Translations under genes and position numbers: made by a program | Assembly (NCBI GenBank): GCA_900465665.1 | Contig: UBJO01000069.1 | Coordinates: forward strand, 1-64,000 | Length of the DNA stretch: 64,000 bases | Source: Hyphomicrobiales bacterium | Lineage (GTDB): Bacteria > Pseudomonadota > Alphaproteobacteria > Rhizobiales > Rhizobiaceae | Reading direction: 5' to 3' | Shown here: positions 25,801-34,224 of the stretch, piece after piece | Position numbering within the stretch: the first letter of the stretch is position 1 | How the letters are laid out: every line of letters begins with the position of its first letter | Notes under the pieces: model-generated | The model's input: only the letters and a program-made list of their open reading frames with translations | The model's database searches: none | Told to the model about the DNA's origin: nothing

Positions 25801-25877
25801 AAGTTGCTATTCGACCGAACGGATAGTCTCCTTGGGGCCCTCCGTTGGAGGGAATGGCTCTACCGAGTGCCGAAGGG

Positions 25878-26105
25878 TTATTCCGCAGCGACCCTGAGTT
25901 CCGCCGCAATCGCGTCAAAGAATTCGATCGGGGCGATGATATCGAATTCGTCGATCATGTGGTGCTGGTCGGACCCGGGTACCGCCAGCGTCCAGTAATC
26001 GGGATCCGCGCCAAAGATTGTGGACACTTGCACAACGGTCGCGCTTCCCTTCGTGTGCTTTTGCGATCGCGCCCAATAGAACGCATCCGGGATCAATCTC
26101 GTCAT
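25878..26105 (-). CDS. Small hypothetical protein
   Basis: A 75-residue soluble protein, starting MTRLIPDAFYWARSQKHTKG and ending FFDAIAAELRVAAE. GAGGAG stands eight bases before the ATG at 26105 (better than the GTG at 26114, which overlaps the ribosome site). The composition is protein-like (DPDYWTLAVPGSDQHHMIDE) but no named family is recognised. It is separated by 77 bases from the convergent dehydrogenase remnant. Confidence 0.6.
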   Translation of the reverse strand: MTRLIPDAFYWARSQKHTKGSATVVQVSTIFGADPDYWTLAVPGSDQHHMIDEFDIIAPIEFFDAIAAELRVAAE

Positions 26106-26999
26106 CACGCTCACTCCTCACAGAAGCGATGAGGATACCAGAATTATTATGAAACGCCACGGTTGGATTTTGTCGAATACCGTACCATCGGCCACCAAGA
26201 CGTGGGGTTATAACATCCAGTCAGGCAGCGGCACGTTGATCAAGATTATTCTTTAAGGTAAACCCATGTTTCGTCGATGAAAACTCCTTCCCAGCCTTGG
26301 TTAGGTACATCATCGGCAAACTGCTGATGGATCCAACGAGCAGCACGTGAGGTCGGGTCAACAAGCCATAGAACGCCTTTTCCAAGCAGAACGGTTCTTC
26401 CTCGAAAGACAAGCAAGGATCGGAAATGCGAGGAGCATCCATAAACAGCGTGTCAAGGCCGGCCAGCCGCAAAATTCCCGCGTCCACGCGTGGCCCGCGA
26501 TAGCCGGTCTTTATCGGTTGCCGATGGACACGCTGGCCGCACGAGTGACAAAATCTCGATTGGAGCGCGAATAACGTTGGCATCAAATGTGCAAAATGCG
26601 AGGAGACGGAAGCGAAAATGCCGACCTATGAGGCGAGACCTCGAGGGCTATCGTTGGAAGCTTCACCCTGATCGTTCGCAGGCTTTTCAGCGCAGCTGCA
26701 TAGCGTGCTTAGGAGTGAGGATCGAGAACCGTTCAGACGACAACAGTTTGGCGCGGCCGACAAATCGCCGCCCGCCGAGGCCGCTGATGTGTGATTACGG
26801 TGGATATTACGAAGACTTGCCATGTGACGGCTCGTGTTCGTCAAGAGGGGCACTGTCAAAGCCCCATGAGCTCATCTGATCGGGCCGTCCGCGCCGCGCT
26901 CCCTAATCTGGGGAGGGCCCTCGCCAATTTGCAACAAAGGCTAGAAACATAAAATATCCCTGGCTTCTAGAACTAGCTGAAAAGCACTATCTGCAGTAG
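26106..26999. other. Long stretch without a supported gene
   Basis: About 890 bases. A minus-strand frame at 26443-26246 reads LWLVDPTSRAARWIHQQFAD and EGVFIDETWVYLKE, which looks like part of a real protein, but it follows a TGA and has no start. It may be the end of a decayed gene. Frames on the other strand (26490-26879) are arginine-rich shadows. Confidence 0.35.
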
Positions 27000-27611
27000 A
27001 TGTCGAAAATGGTTGAATCAAAGGGATCAAGGGCTTCGAAAAGGAGTAAGGGGTGGCTGACCAAGCTGCTCGCCGGCGCTGGCGGGCTATTGGCCGCTAC
27101 GGTTTCACTTGGATACTCGCTGTATGAGCGCAGGCAGGCCGATATCGTCCCTAAGGTAGAAGTGCAAACGCCGGTGGATGCGGGACGTTGGAAGGTGATT
27201 GTCAATGCAAGCGCTTTAGGGCGCCAGATGCCCAATGGAGCCAAAGTGTCTTCGGGCAGAAAAGCCATCATTGTCAGCATGATGCTGGAAAACCTGTCAG
27301 CGCAGAGCTCCAATCTTTATGGAAGCTTGATCAAGCTTACCAATCTACCCGATATACCAAAGCCGCAATATTATCTGACGCGTGACCGGGCGATACTGTG
27401 GGACCTCCAACCGCGGATGCCCGAGGCGGTGACTGCGGTATGGGAGGTTCCGGAGAATGCCGCGTTGCCCGCTGTTCTAAGGCTGCAGATCGAGGGCGAG
27501 TTCTTCAAGCCAAGGGACAATCTCTACAGCGCACCTGGCTGGTTCTCGTCGGGGACCATTGCAGAAATAGCATTGCCGCTGGATAGTAAAATGCCGGAGA
27601 CAGAACCTTGA
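27000..27611 (+). CDS. Membrane-anchored protein, first of a three-gene operon, unknown function
   Basis: A 203-residue protein with a basic N-terminus (SKRSKGWL), one membrane segment (about residues 22-40, LLAGAGGLLAATVSLGYSLY) and a beta-rich C-terminal domain with IIVSMMLENLSAQSSNLYG, which recalls Ig-like or DUF4352-like folds. The start may be the ATG at 27000 or 27009; neither has a strong ribosome site. Its stop overlaps the TTG start of the next gene, so the three genes are translated together. I do not recognise a family. Confidence 0.65.
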   Translation: MSKMVESKGSRASKRSKGWLTKLLAGAGGLLAATVSLGYSLYERRQADIVPKVEVQTPVDAGRWKVIVNASALGRQMPNGAKVSSGRKAIIVSMMLENLSAQSSNLYGSLIKLTNLPDIPKPQYYLTRDRAILWDLQPRMPEAVTAVWEVPENAALPAVLRLQIEGEFFKPRDNLYSAPGWFSSGTIAEIALPLDSKMPETEP

Positions 27612-28171
27612 GGCGTGCGGTACTCATGATCCCGGTTGTTCTAGCGGCAGCGATTGTGCTTGCTTCACTGCAGGCAACGACGCCACCCTATGCCACATTG
27701 ACCGGGCCAATTGGCACCGTGGGTCGCCAGAGCGAGACGGTCTCGAGCAATACGTTCAGCGTGAAGGTCAATCGCGTTCTGAAGGCGAAGAACATTGGCT
27801 ACGAACAGTTCGGACGGGCCGCCTCTCTAGGGAGTTCCGGCGTTTGGGTCGTTATCTCCGCCGAGTTGCAGGCGCTCCAGAAAACCATGCCGGTGCGCGC
27901 TGAAACCCTGGTTGGCGCATCCGGTCGAATGTACCGTCAGTCTCGACGTGCGGGGGATGCACCGAACATTCTTTCGGCAAAAATCGTTCAACCTGGTCTG
28001 CCGACGAACGGCGTGTTCGTTTTCGAGCTTCCCGAAGATGAGATATCTAACATGAAACTGGTCCTGTCCGAACAATACGATCCGCAGCTTAAGGACGAGA
28101 TCAGCGTGTTGCTCCAACCTGATGACACGGCCCCGCAAGCAAGATTGGAGATCCGCAAAGATGGTGTCTGA
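27608..28171 (+). CDS. Secreted or anchored protein, second of the operon, unknown function
   Basis: A 187-residue protein beginning at a TTG (27608) that overlaps the previous stop; the N-terminus (MRRAVLMIPVVLAAAIVLAS) is a signal peptide or anchor. The remainder is beta-rich, with GVWVVISAELQALQKTMPVR and GVFVFELPEDEISNMKLVLS, the pattern of DUF4352-type immunoglobulin-like domains that bring telokin-like folds to the cell surface; the match is only in style. It overlaps the next gene by 11 bases. Confidence 0.65.
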   Translation: MRRAVLMIPVVLAAAIVLASLQATTPPYATLTGPIGTVGRQSETVSSNTFSVKVNRVLKAKNIGYEQFGRAASLGSSGVWVVISAELQALQKTMPVRAETLVGASGRMYRQSRRAGDAPNILSAKIVQPGLPTNGVFVFELPEDEISNMKLVLSEQYDPQLKDEISVLLQPDDTAPQARLEIRKDGV

Positions 28172-28733
28172 TCGCACCAGATGGACATGGTGGCTGTCGC
28201 TGGCAAGCCTGCCGTTTCTGCTCGCGGTAGCGGTCGCGATCAATGCGTGGCGAAACATCGAGGATTACAGGCGTCGGATAGATACCGATGTCGTGCAAGG
28301 GGCGGGGGAGCTCGACTATGCCGGCGCGATGTGGCGCCTCGAGAAGGTGAGACTGATTGGCGATGGACGCGACATGCAACTGCGTCTACCCGGCGAGATG
28401 CGGCTAATTATCGTTCGAATTGCCGCAACCGCCGCTCGCGAGATCGGTGACGGGTGGGGCCAATGTGAGGTCAGCCTTGTGGACGGGGCGGGGCGCCGCT
28501 GGTTGCCGCTCGATGTTATTTTATCAAGCGACATCAGCCGCGATCTGGAGCCTGCCAACGAACCCTTGAAAGGCTGCGGGATCACGTCGCTCGATCCGCC
28601 TCATCAAGATCATGCCACCTTGATCGAAGAAAAGTTCGTGGTTCCCTCGGCGGCGGTCTCCAGCCTGTCTGTCAGGTTAAGCGTCGGGCCGCTGCGGCCA
28701 CACGCGATAGGCTTTCCGCTTGCGCTTAACTGA
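28161..28733 (+). CDS. Membrane-anchored protein, third of the operon, unknown function
   Basis: A 190-residue protein; I start at the ATG at 28161, which lies inside the end of the previous gene and just before its single N-terminal membrane segment (WTWWLSLASLPFLLAVAVAI). The rest is beta-rich and probably periplasmic (MRLIIVRIAATAAREIGDGW, CEVSLVDGAGRRWLPLDVIL). All three products of the operon share one anchor plus one beta domain, so they may assemble at the inner membrane. The gene ends three bases before a convergent gene. Confidence 0.65.
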   Translation: MVSDRTRWTWWLSLASLPFLLAVAVAINAWRNIEDYRRRIDTDVVQGAGELDYAGAMWRLEKVRLIGDGRDMQLRLPGEMRLIIVRIAATAAREIGDGWGQCEVSLVDGAGRRWLPLDVILSSDISRDLEPANEPLKGCGITSLDPPHQDHATLIEEKFVVPSAAVSSLSVRLSVGPLRPHAIGFPLALN

Positions 28734-28736
28734 TAG

Positions 28737-30059
28737 TCACGTCTTGCCGGGGCGCAATTCCCTCCCTTTCCATACCCGACCTTGAACGAATCCGATTTCC
28801 AATGTCGCCGCAAGCAGGCAAATCTTGATCGGCGTTACCAGCAGGCCGTCTCCAGGATCGCTTGGCGTGCCGATGAAGGGTGAAATCGTCTGCGCGATGA
28901 CCTGCCAAAGCGGCAGGTCATGTGGGCCGATGAACTGCGTGAGCCAATACCAGCCCCAGGCGGAGGCCCAATCCAACACCCGATAGCCGACAATGGCGAC
29001 GAGGATAGGACCAACACCAGAGTTTAGCGCCAGGCCGATCCCTTCGGCGAGCGCGCGATATCGTTTCAGCGTACCGGAGATGAAGTGCGAAATGAAATCG
29101 CGCACCGACTTCGGCAGAGCCTGCCAGCGGGAGACGGCGCCGGCGAGGCGCCCTTCGCCAGGTGTGTGCGTGCTATCGATGTCATAGCCATAGACGAGGG
29201 CAGCAAGTGTGAGCCAGACGATCGGGTAGAGCGCGTAGAAGAACAGGCTGACGAGCCACGTTGTGATCGGCGGTGACGTGAATTCGGGCGGCAGCGGTAC
29301 GTCCTGTTGTGCAATGGCCTGCGTTATTGGTGCAAGAAGGCTGATCAGCGTGCCGATGGTTTCCGGGAGATGGCTAAACCAGGCTCTGATCTCATCCTGC
29401 CATTCCGACAGTACGAACAGACCGATGAACGCCCAGTTGGCTTCGCAGACCACAATGAGGATCGGCCAGATCGGCGCGCGCGAATGCTTATGCATCGCCT
29501 TTGCGAACCGCCTCACGGCCCAGGCGACGACGACGGGCATGACCAGCGACATGCCGCCGGAGACATCGAGCAGTCCCGCGGCCTCGCCTGCCATGAAGAG
29601 ACTGAGCGACAGGCGGGAATAGTCCCTCACCGTATCACCCAGGAACCCCCAAGCGGTATAGAAGGCGAAGAAGGGGACAAGGCTCAGTGCCAAGACGCCG
29701 AGAAAATCACCGTGGGGCGAGTGAGGCTCCGCCTCGGTCGAAGTATCCGACTGATCCATCATTCGATGCGAGGCGGCATTCATTGCGGGAAGACCGCGCC
29801 GAACGGTTTCGAATAACGCCACGATGACGACAAGCTTCAACAGGACAACCACGGCGAGGACCGAAAGACCTGCAAGCGAGTTCCAGCGTCCAATCATGGC
29901 AGCGAATTCATTGAGGAGCAGATTTCCGATGAAACCGAGCAGCCACAGCGCCGCCAGTTGGGGCCAGAAACGCCAGATGAGGGAGACGGTCAATCGCAGG
30001 TGATGCAACGCGGTCTGGAAGCCGCCGTCGGAAGTAGTCGGCTGAGCGGAATAGGACAT
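28737..30059 (-). CDS. Polytopic membrane protein, unknown function
   Basis: A 440-residue protein with about nine hydrophobic segments (for example LIWRFWPQLAALWLLGFIGN, LAGLSVLAVVVLLKLVVIVA, WPILIVVCEANWAFIGLFVL). The frame stays open to 30332, but that part is basic and non-hydrophobic, so I start at the ATG at 30059 (MSYSAQPTTS). No transporter motif is visible. It converges on the three-gene operon, three bases apart, and might serve the same process, but the strands differ. Family not recognised. Confidence 0.6.
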   Translation of the reverse strand: MSYSAQPTTSDGGFQTALHHLRLTVSLIWRFWPQLAALWLLGFIGNLLLNEFAAMIGRWNSLAGLSVLAVVVLLKLVVIVALFETVRRGLPAMNAASHRMMDQSDTSTEAEPHSPHGDFLGVLALSLVPFFAFYTAWGFLGDTVRDYSRLSLSLFMAGEAAGLLDVSGGMSLVMPVVVAWAVRRFAKAMHKHSRAPIWPILIVVCEANWAFIGLFVLSEWQDEIRAWFSHLPETIGTLISLLAPITQAIAQQDVPLPPEFTSPPITTWLVSLFFYALYPIVWLTLAALVYGYDIDSTHTPGEGRLAGAVSRWQALPKSVRDFISHFISGTLKRYRALAEGIGLALNSGVGPILVAIVGYRVLDWASAWGWYWLTQFIGPHDLPLWQVIAQTISPFIGTPSDPGDGLLVTPIKICLLAATLEIGFVQGRVWKGRELRPGKT

Positions 30060-30223
30060 CTGTTGCTGATACCATTCAGACGATCTCCGGCCAAGCCCGG
30101 CACGGATCGTGCGCATAGGTGGAGGCTTGAAATCTCCGGGCGTTCGTCCGCATGATTCAGCTATGCCGTATTTTGGCGGACAATCAACGCGATGCCTGAC
30201 GAGAGAACCGGCCCACCGCGTGT

Positions 30224-31297
30224 CTAAAGTGCGGCGCCGAGGTCGCCGGCTTCGATCCCAAGTGCTGCGGCAAGTGCCGTCCTGCCGTTTCCGGGCATCA
30301 TTGCGATGCCGGCATTGATAGCTTCGCGCCATGATGCGCCGCGGTCCCAGGCCTCCTGATAGGCTTCGGCCAGCAGATCGCTCTGGCGTGTCAAAGCGAG
30401 CGCTTCCGAAAGCAGCGCCGCTTGCTGCAGATCTTTGTCTCGCTTGGCCCGACCCAGCGCATCCGTGGATCGCCTTGAAGCGACGATAAGCTTATGGATC
30501 GCGTAGCGCTCAGGCGCCGGGACAAGCACGTTAATGCCTTCCCTGTGCAGCAAAACGGTCCGTACAGGCTCGTAAATCAGGTAGTCGAGGAACCTCAGGT
30601 TTTCCGCTGAGGCGCCGCCGAGAGCGGGCATTGGCGATGGTTTGCCCGTATAGTCGTCGGATCCGCGGTTGCTCGTCAGGAATTCGACACGGTACCCCTT
30701 GCCGTTTTGGAATGAGATGACTTTGGCTCGATCGGCCCGGTGCGGGATCGGTCGGAAACAGGGATCGATCGTCTGCAGCAGGTTCAGGACAGGCGGCAGG
30801 CTGTCGGCTACTCCAGCAGAAATCGCAAAGTCCTGCGCGAAGTCCGCATCCCCGGTTTGCATCGCCGACGAGGGGAGACGCACGCCGAGGTGGCCAGCGT
30901 AAGCACCGAAGGCGACGGAGCCGATGAGGACGGCGCGCAAGCGGAACAAGCCGGCATCGGCGAGAGCCTTGGTAATGTCGCCGGCGAACGCGTCCGGTCC
31001 GGCAAGGCCGGCGCTTCGACGAAGGGTTCCGACCATTCGCCGACGCCCCCGGATATCATCTTTGAGCTCTTTGTGTGCCATTACCCGCGCGGTAATAGCG
31101 TCATCGCTGTGCGGGCCAACGTAACGCCTTTTATCGCCATCAGGCGTAGGGAGATCAAAGTACCAGTAGTCCTTCCCTTTGACCGGCACCGTGACAAACC
31201 GGCCCTCAAGGGGGAAATCTGCTTGGAATTGTCCATGGAGTGAGCGCTGGGCCAGTTCCGCGAACACTGTTCGATAAATTAAGTCGATTGTTTTCAT
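30224..31297 (-). CDS. Nucleotidyltransferase-fold protein (GSU2403 type)
   Basis: A 357-residue protein with the domain of nucleotidyltransferase family 8 (PF12281): RLRAVLIGSVAFGAYAGHLG followed by MQTGDADFAQDF carries the G-S and the DxD metal site of the polymerase-beta fold, and KGYRVEFLTSNRG the third acidic strand. The C-terminal half is helical, with PERYAIHKLIVASRR. Members are found near toxin-antitoxin-like loci, but no partner gene is adjacent here. The upstream region has four TTATAAC-type elements in inverted pairs, so it is probably tightly controlled. Confidence 0.75.
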   Translation of the reverse strand: MKTIDLIYRTVFAELAQRSLHGQFQADFPLEGRFVTVPVKGKDYWYFDLPTPDGDKRRYVGPHSDDAITARVMAHKELKDDIRGRRRMVGTLRRSAGLAGPDAFAGDITKALADAGLFRLRAVLIGSVAFGAYAGHLGVRLPSSAMQTGDADFAQDFAISAGVADSLPPVLNLLQTIDPCFRPIPHRADRAKVISFQNGKGYRVEFLTSNRGSDDYTGKPSPMPALGGASAENLRFLDYLIYEPVRTVLLHREGINVLVPAPERYAIHKLIVASRRSTDALGRAKRDKDLQQAALLSEALALTRQSDLLAEAYQEAWDRGASWREAINAGIAMMPGNGRTALAAALGIEAGDLGAAL

Positions 31298-31360
31298 GTG
31301 CAGATCGTTCCAAGCGGGTTACGTCACGTTTCCAGGCGGACGTTTTCGAACGATACCGCC

Positions 31361-31450
31361 AACGTTATAATGTCCCCTCCAGAAAATTATAACGTTCGTA
31401 AAAGATGTCAATCGTAGCTTTTTATAATGTTTTAGGCAATAGATTATAAC
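31361..31450. promoter_or_regulatory. Array of inverted TTATAAC/T elements upstream of the nucleotidyltransferase gene
   Basis: AACGTTATAAT (31361-31371) and ATTATAACGTT (31386-31396) are a perfect 11-bp inverted repeat with a 14-base spacer. Two more related elements follow, TTATAAT (31422-31428) and TTATAAC (31444-31450). The elements are about 22-23 or 35 bases apart, as expected for cooperative regulator binding on one face of DNA. Confidence 0.55.
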
Positions 31451-31677
31451 GGCGTGTCAGCTGGTGCTCGTCCTGAGCGATCGTTTCGGTCATAGGTGCG
31501 TCATGGCAGCCGAAGGCCCGCCAGCGGTTGATTATCCAAGAAAACATGATAAATGTCCTCATCTTTGTCGTGGCGGCAATGAACCGCAGCTCAGCTGGCG
31601 AGGTCATTTGCCACGAGGTTCTGCACCTGGAATAACGGCGACGAAAGTGGGTCGGACGATTGGATTTCTTGGAAACG

Positions 31678-32553
31678 ATGATTTGGCGCACCGAAGGCAT
31701 TCGGCCGATTGCCCCGGTACGGTGGCGGCAGTTTGATGGTATACTGAGTGCATTCTGGGAGGCAGAGAGCCAATCGGGCGCTCGAGGCCACTATCTGGCG
31801 GGCCACCCGCATATCATGGTCTTCTTCAACGACATGTCGGATCAGTTCCGGATTTCGAACCATGACGGTCAGTTTGACCGGCAGTTCCGGCCAATGCCCC
31901 GCGCCATCTATGTTCCGCCCGGCGTTCCTGTTTGGACTGGTAGCACCGGCACGCACCGTTTTTCGCATCTGAACCTGCACCTTCATAAAGATCGCCTTTT
32001 GCGATTTCTCTCGCCCTCAATTGGCTCGTCGGCCGCGCTCGCCGCCATTCGTCGGCCGGTCGAGATTTACGACGTAGAGGCCATTCAGGTCCTGGCCGGC
32101 CTGATGGTGAACGAACTTTCTGATTGGTCGAAGCACGCGCTTTATGCCGAAAGCCTCGTAAGCAGCATTGTGGCTAGCTTGCTCGATATTCACCAGGAGA
32201 ACGAAGGGCAGGCAGCAGGCCGGCTCACGCAAGCCCAGCTGAACAAGCTCTCGTCGCGCGTCGACGACCTCCGCGACGACAGGCTGACGGTCGCCGAAAT
32301 GGCGCAGGCGGTGGGATTGTCGGAGAGCTGGTTCTCGAACGTCTTCAAGCAGACCACGGGAAAAACGCCGCTGCAGTGGCAACTCGCCAAGCGGATCGAT
32401 CGCGCGAAGAGCCTGCTTGTCGAGACCGATATGACGATCGCCGCAGTTGCCGCACAGATCGGCTTTTCCGACCAGGCGCATTTTACGCGCGTTTTCAGGC
32501 AAATCGCAGGTAATACGCCGGCCGCCTGGCGCCGGTTTCACGATGCGCTTTAG
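31678..32553 (+). CDS. AraC-family transcriptional regulator
   Basis: A 291-residue regulator from the ATG at 31678 (a TTG at 31660 is an alternative). The N-terminal cupin-like half reads effector signals (GHYLAGHPHIMVFFNDMSDQ); the C-terminal 100 residues have both AraC helix-turn-helix motifs: LTVAEMAQAVGLSESWFSNV and IAAVAAQIGFSDQAHFTRVF. It ends 133 bases from the convergent TonB receptor gene and probably controls siderophore uptake, as AraC regulators such as PchR-type proteins do. The ligand, likely the ferri-siderophore, is an inference. Confidence 0.88.
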   Translation: MIWRTEGIRPIAPVRWRQFDGILSAFWEAESQSGARGHYLAGHPHIMVFFNDMSDQFRISNHDGQFDRQFRPMPRAIYVPPGVPVWTGSTGTHRFSHLNLHLHKDRLLRFLSPSIGSSAALAAIRRPVEIYDVEAIQVLAGLMVNELSDWSKHALYAESLVSSIVASLLDIHQENEGQAAGRLTQAQLNKLSSRVDDLRDDRLTVAEMAQAVGLSESWFSNVFKQTTGKTPLQWQLAKRIDRAKSLLVETDMTIAAVAAQIGFSDQAHFTRVFRQIAGNTPAAWRRFHDAL

Positions 32554-32686
32554 CTTTCCGCCGAGGAACGAGTGCTCCTTACTCTTGGACTGATGGCTGG
32601 ACGGAACGCGCTCGGCAAGCTTTCGCGACGTTGTCGCACCGAGAGAAATAAGCCCGCCAACAAAAGCTGCCGGCGGGCCGCAGCTA

Positions 32687-33946
32687 TCACCAGCTCTGAC
32701 GCAGAGTGGCCATGACCGTTCGGCCAGGATTGTAGAAGATGCCGCCACTGTCCTGGTGGACACGGTGTTTCTCGTCGAAGAGGTTGCTGGCGTTGAGCTG
32801 GAAGGTCGTGTTCTCCTGGATCTTATAGGTGAAGGAGGCGTCCACCAGCACCGCGCTTTCGGACTTTGCCGACTGGGTATTGGCAAGATCCGTGAAATAC
32901 GAGCCGACATACCGCGCGCCGAGGCCGAACGTCATGTCGCCGCGCGCTCCATTGCCTTCCAGCGTTAAGGTTCCCCAGACCGATGCCATGTTTTTGGGAA
33001 CGTGCATGAGACGATTACCGTCATTCGCGCCGCCGGGCTCGTCGATGCGGGAATGGATATAGGTGTAAGCCGCAATTAGATCGATATTGTCGGTCACTTC
33101 GGCTTTGGCCTCCACTTCAAGGCCGCGATGCCTGACCTTGTCGACCGTCTGCGGGATGTAGGTGACGGAATCATAGGTCGTAATGTTGCCCTTGGTCAGG
33201 TCGAAGATCGACGCCGTGAATAGAGCGGGGAAGGCGTCGGGCCGGTATTTGACGCCGACCTCATACTGCTTGCCGGTGGTCGGGTCAGCGCCGATTGCAG
33301 GAGGCGCGACCGATTCACCGTAGCTCGCGAAGGCCGCGAATTCATCGGTGATCTTGTAGCTCACGCCGATACGCTTGGAAAATTCGCTATGGGTATCGGC
33401 TGTTCGTGCATCGGTGAACAGGTCGGTTTCACCAAGATCCAGCCAATCGTTGCGCAGGCCAAGGCTGACTGTCAGCCTGTCGAAGAAGGTCAGGTCCTGC
33501 TGGAGATAAAGCCCGGTCGTCTTCTGATCGTTGCTCGTGCCGTAAGTGGGATCGGTCGAGCTGGGGCCACCGGAGTAGACCGGGTCCAGCCAGTTGATTG
33601 GTGGCGCACCGGGCAGGTAGAGCCCGTAGTTCTTCGACTTGAAATTGTTGTAATCGAGGGCGGGCGCCGTTAGAATGTCGGTCGGCATTTTGCCGACGCC
33701 TGTCGTCTCCGTCGCAACAACCGACTTTGAATCGTTTTCAGTATTCAGAGTACCCTGGGGACCACCGCCACCTTGGAGAACGATCGGCGCTAACGAAGTG
33801 TCGGAACCAGTGCCATTTGCGTCTTGACCTAAGAGCAAGGTCGGCGCCAAAGCGGTGATAGCCGTGCAGCCGAGAAGGATTGCAGTCTGGTAGCGGAGGG
33901 AACCTCGGCTTGCGTGGCGGCCTGCAGTATCGATATCCATGATCAT
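32687..33946 (-). CDS. TonB-dependent siderophore receptor, internally deleted
   Basis: A 419-residue outer-membrane receptor, while the family is normally about 700. The signal region (MDIDTAGRHASRGSLRYQTA) and the segment before the plug (VGKMPTDILTAPA) are present. The sequence then jumps to the C-terminal half of the barrel: YNNFKSKNYGLY, LYLQQDLTFFDRLTVSLGLR, KQYEVGVKYRP and a TonB-receptor end (NPGRTVMATLRQSW). The plug and first barrel strands, about 250-300 residues, are missing in frame. Such a protein could not be gated in the usual way and may be inactive or an open pore. The start after TTTGGA at 33946 is my choice. Confidence 0.8.
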   Translation of the reverse strand: MIMDIDTAGRHASRGSLRYQTAILLGCTAITALAPTLLLGQDANGTGSDTSLAPIVLQGGGGPQGTLNTENDSKSVVATETTGVGKMPTDILTAPALDYNNFKSKNYGLYLPGAPPINWLDPVYSGGPSSTDPTYGTSNDQKTTGLYLQQDLTFFDRLTVSLGLRNDWLDLGETDLFTDARTADTHSEFSKRIGVSYKITDEFAAFASYGESVAPPAIGADPTTGKQYEVGVKYRPDAFPALFTASIFDLTKGNITTYDSVTYIPQTVDKVRHRGLEVEAKAEVTDNIDLIAAYTYIHSRIDEPGGANDGNRLMHVPKNMASVWGTLTLEGNGARGDMTFGLGARYVGSYFTDLANTQSAKSESAVLVDASFTYKIQENTTFQLNASNLFDEKHRVHQDSGGIFYNPGRTVMATLRQSW

Positions 33947-34180
33947 ATTTCCAAAGTTGACGTCAAGACAATGGCCCAGCCCCAAGCTTGGCGACATCGC
34001 TTGAGCGAGGTCGCTGGTGGATTGCCTGGCATTGGCTTGGTTCATTGTGTCCGGTAGTGCTCTTAACTTGAGTATGTCTATCCAGTATTGTAGCTTTCCC
34101 TTGCATTGTACGAACCTACGGAAATATCACTCTTGTGTGGCCACAACGCCGCTCTCCCTGTTGACGGCAGTGACATAACC

Positions 34181-34195
34181 TGAAACTTAAAGTCA
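34181..34195. promoter_or_regulatory. Iron-responsive operator (TGA-N9-TCA), RirA type
   Basis: TGAAACTTAAAGTCA matches the rhizobial iron-responsive operator TGA-N9-TCA used by RirA. It lies 29 bases before the binding-protein start at 34225, in the divergent region shared with the receptor gene. Confidence 0.5.
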
Positions 34196-34224
34196 ACTTA
34201 TTGACTGTTCGGGTGAATGCGATA

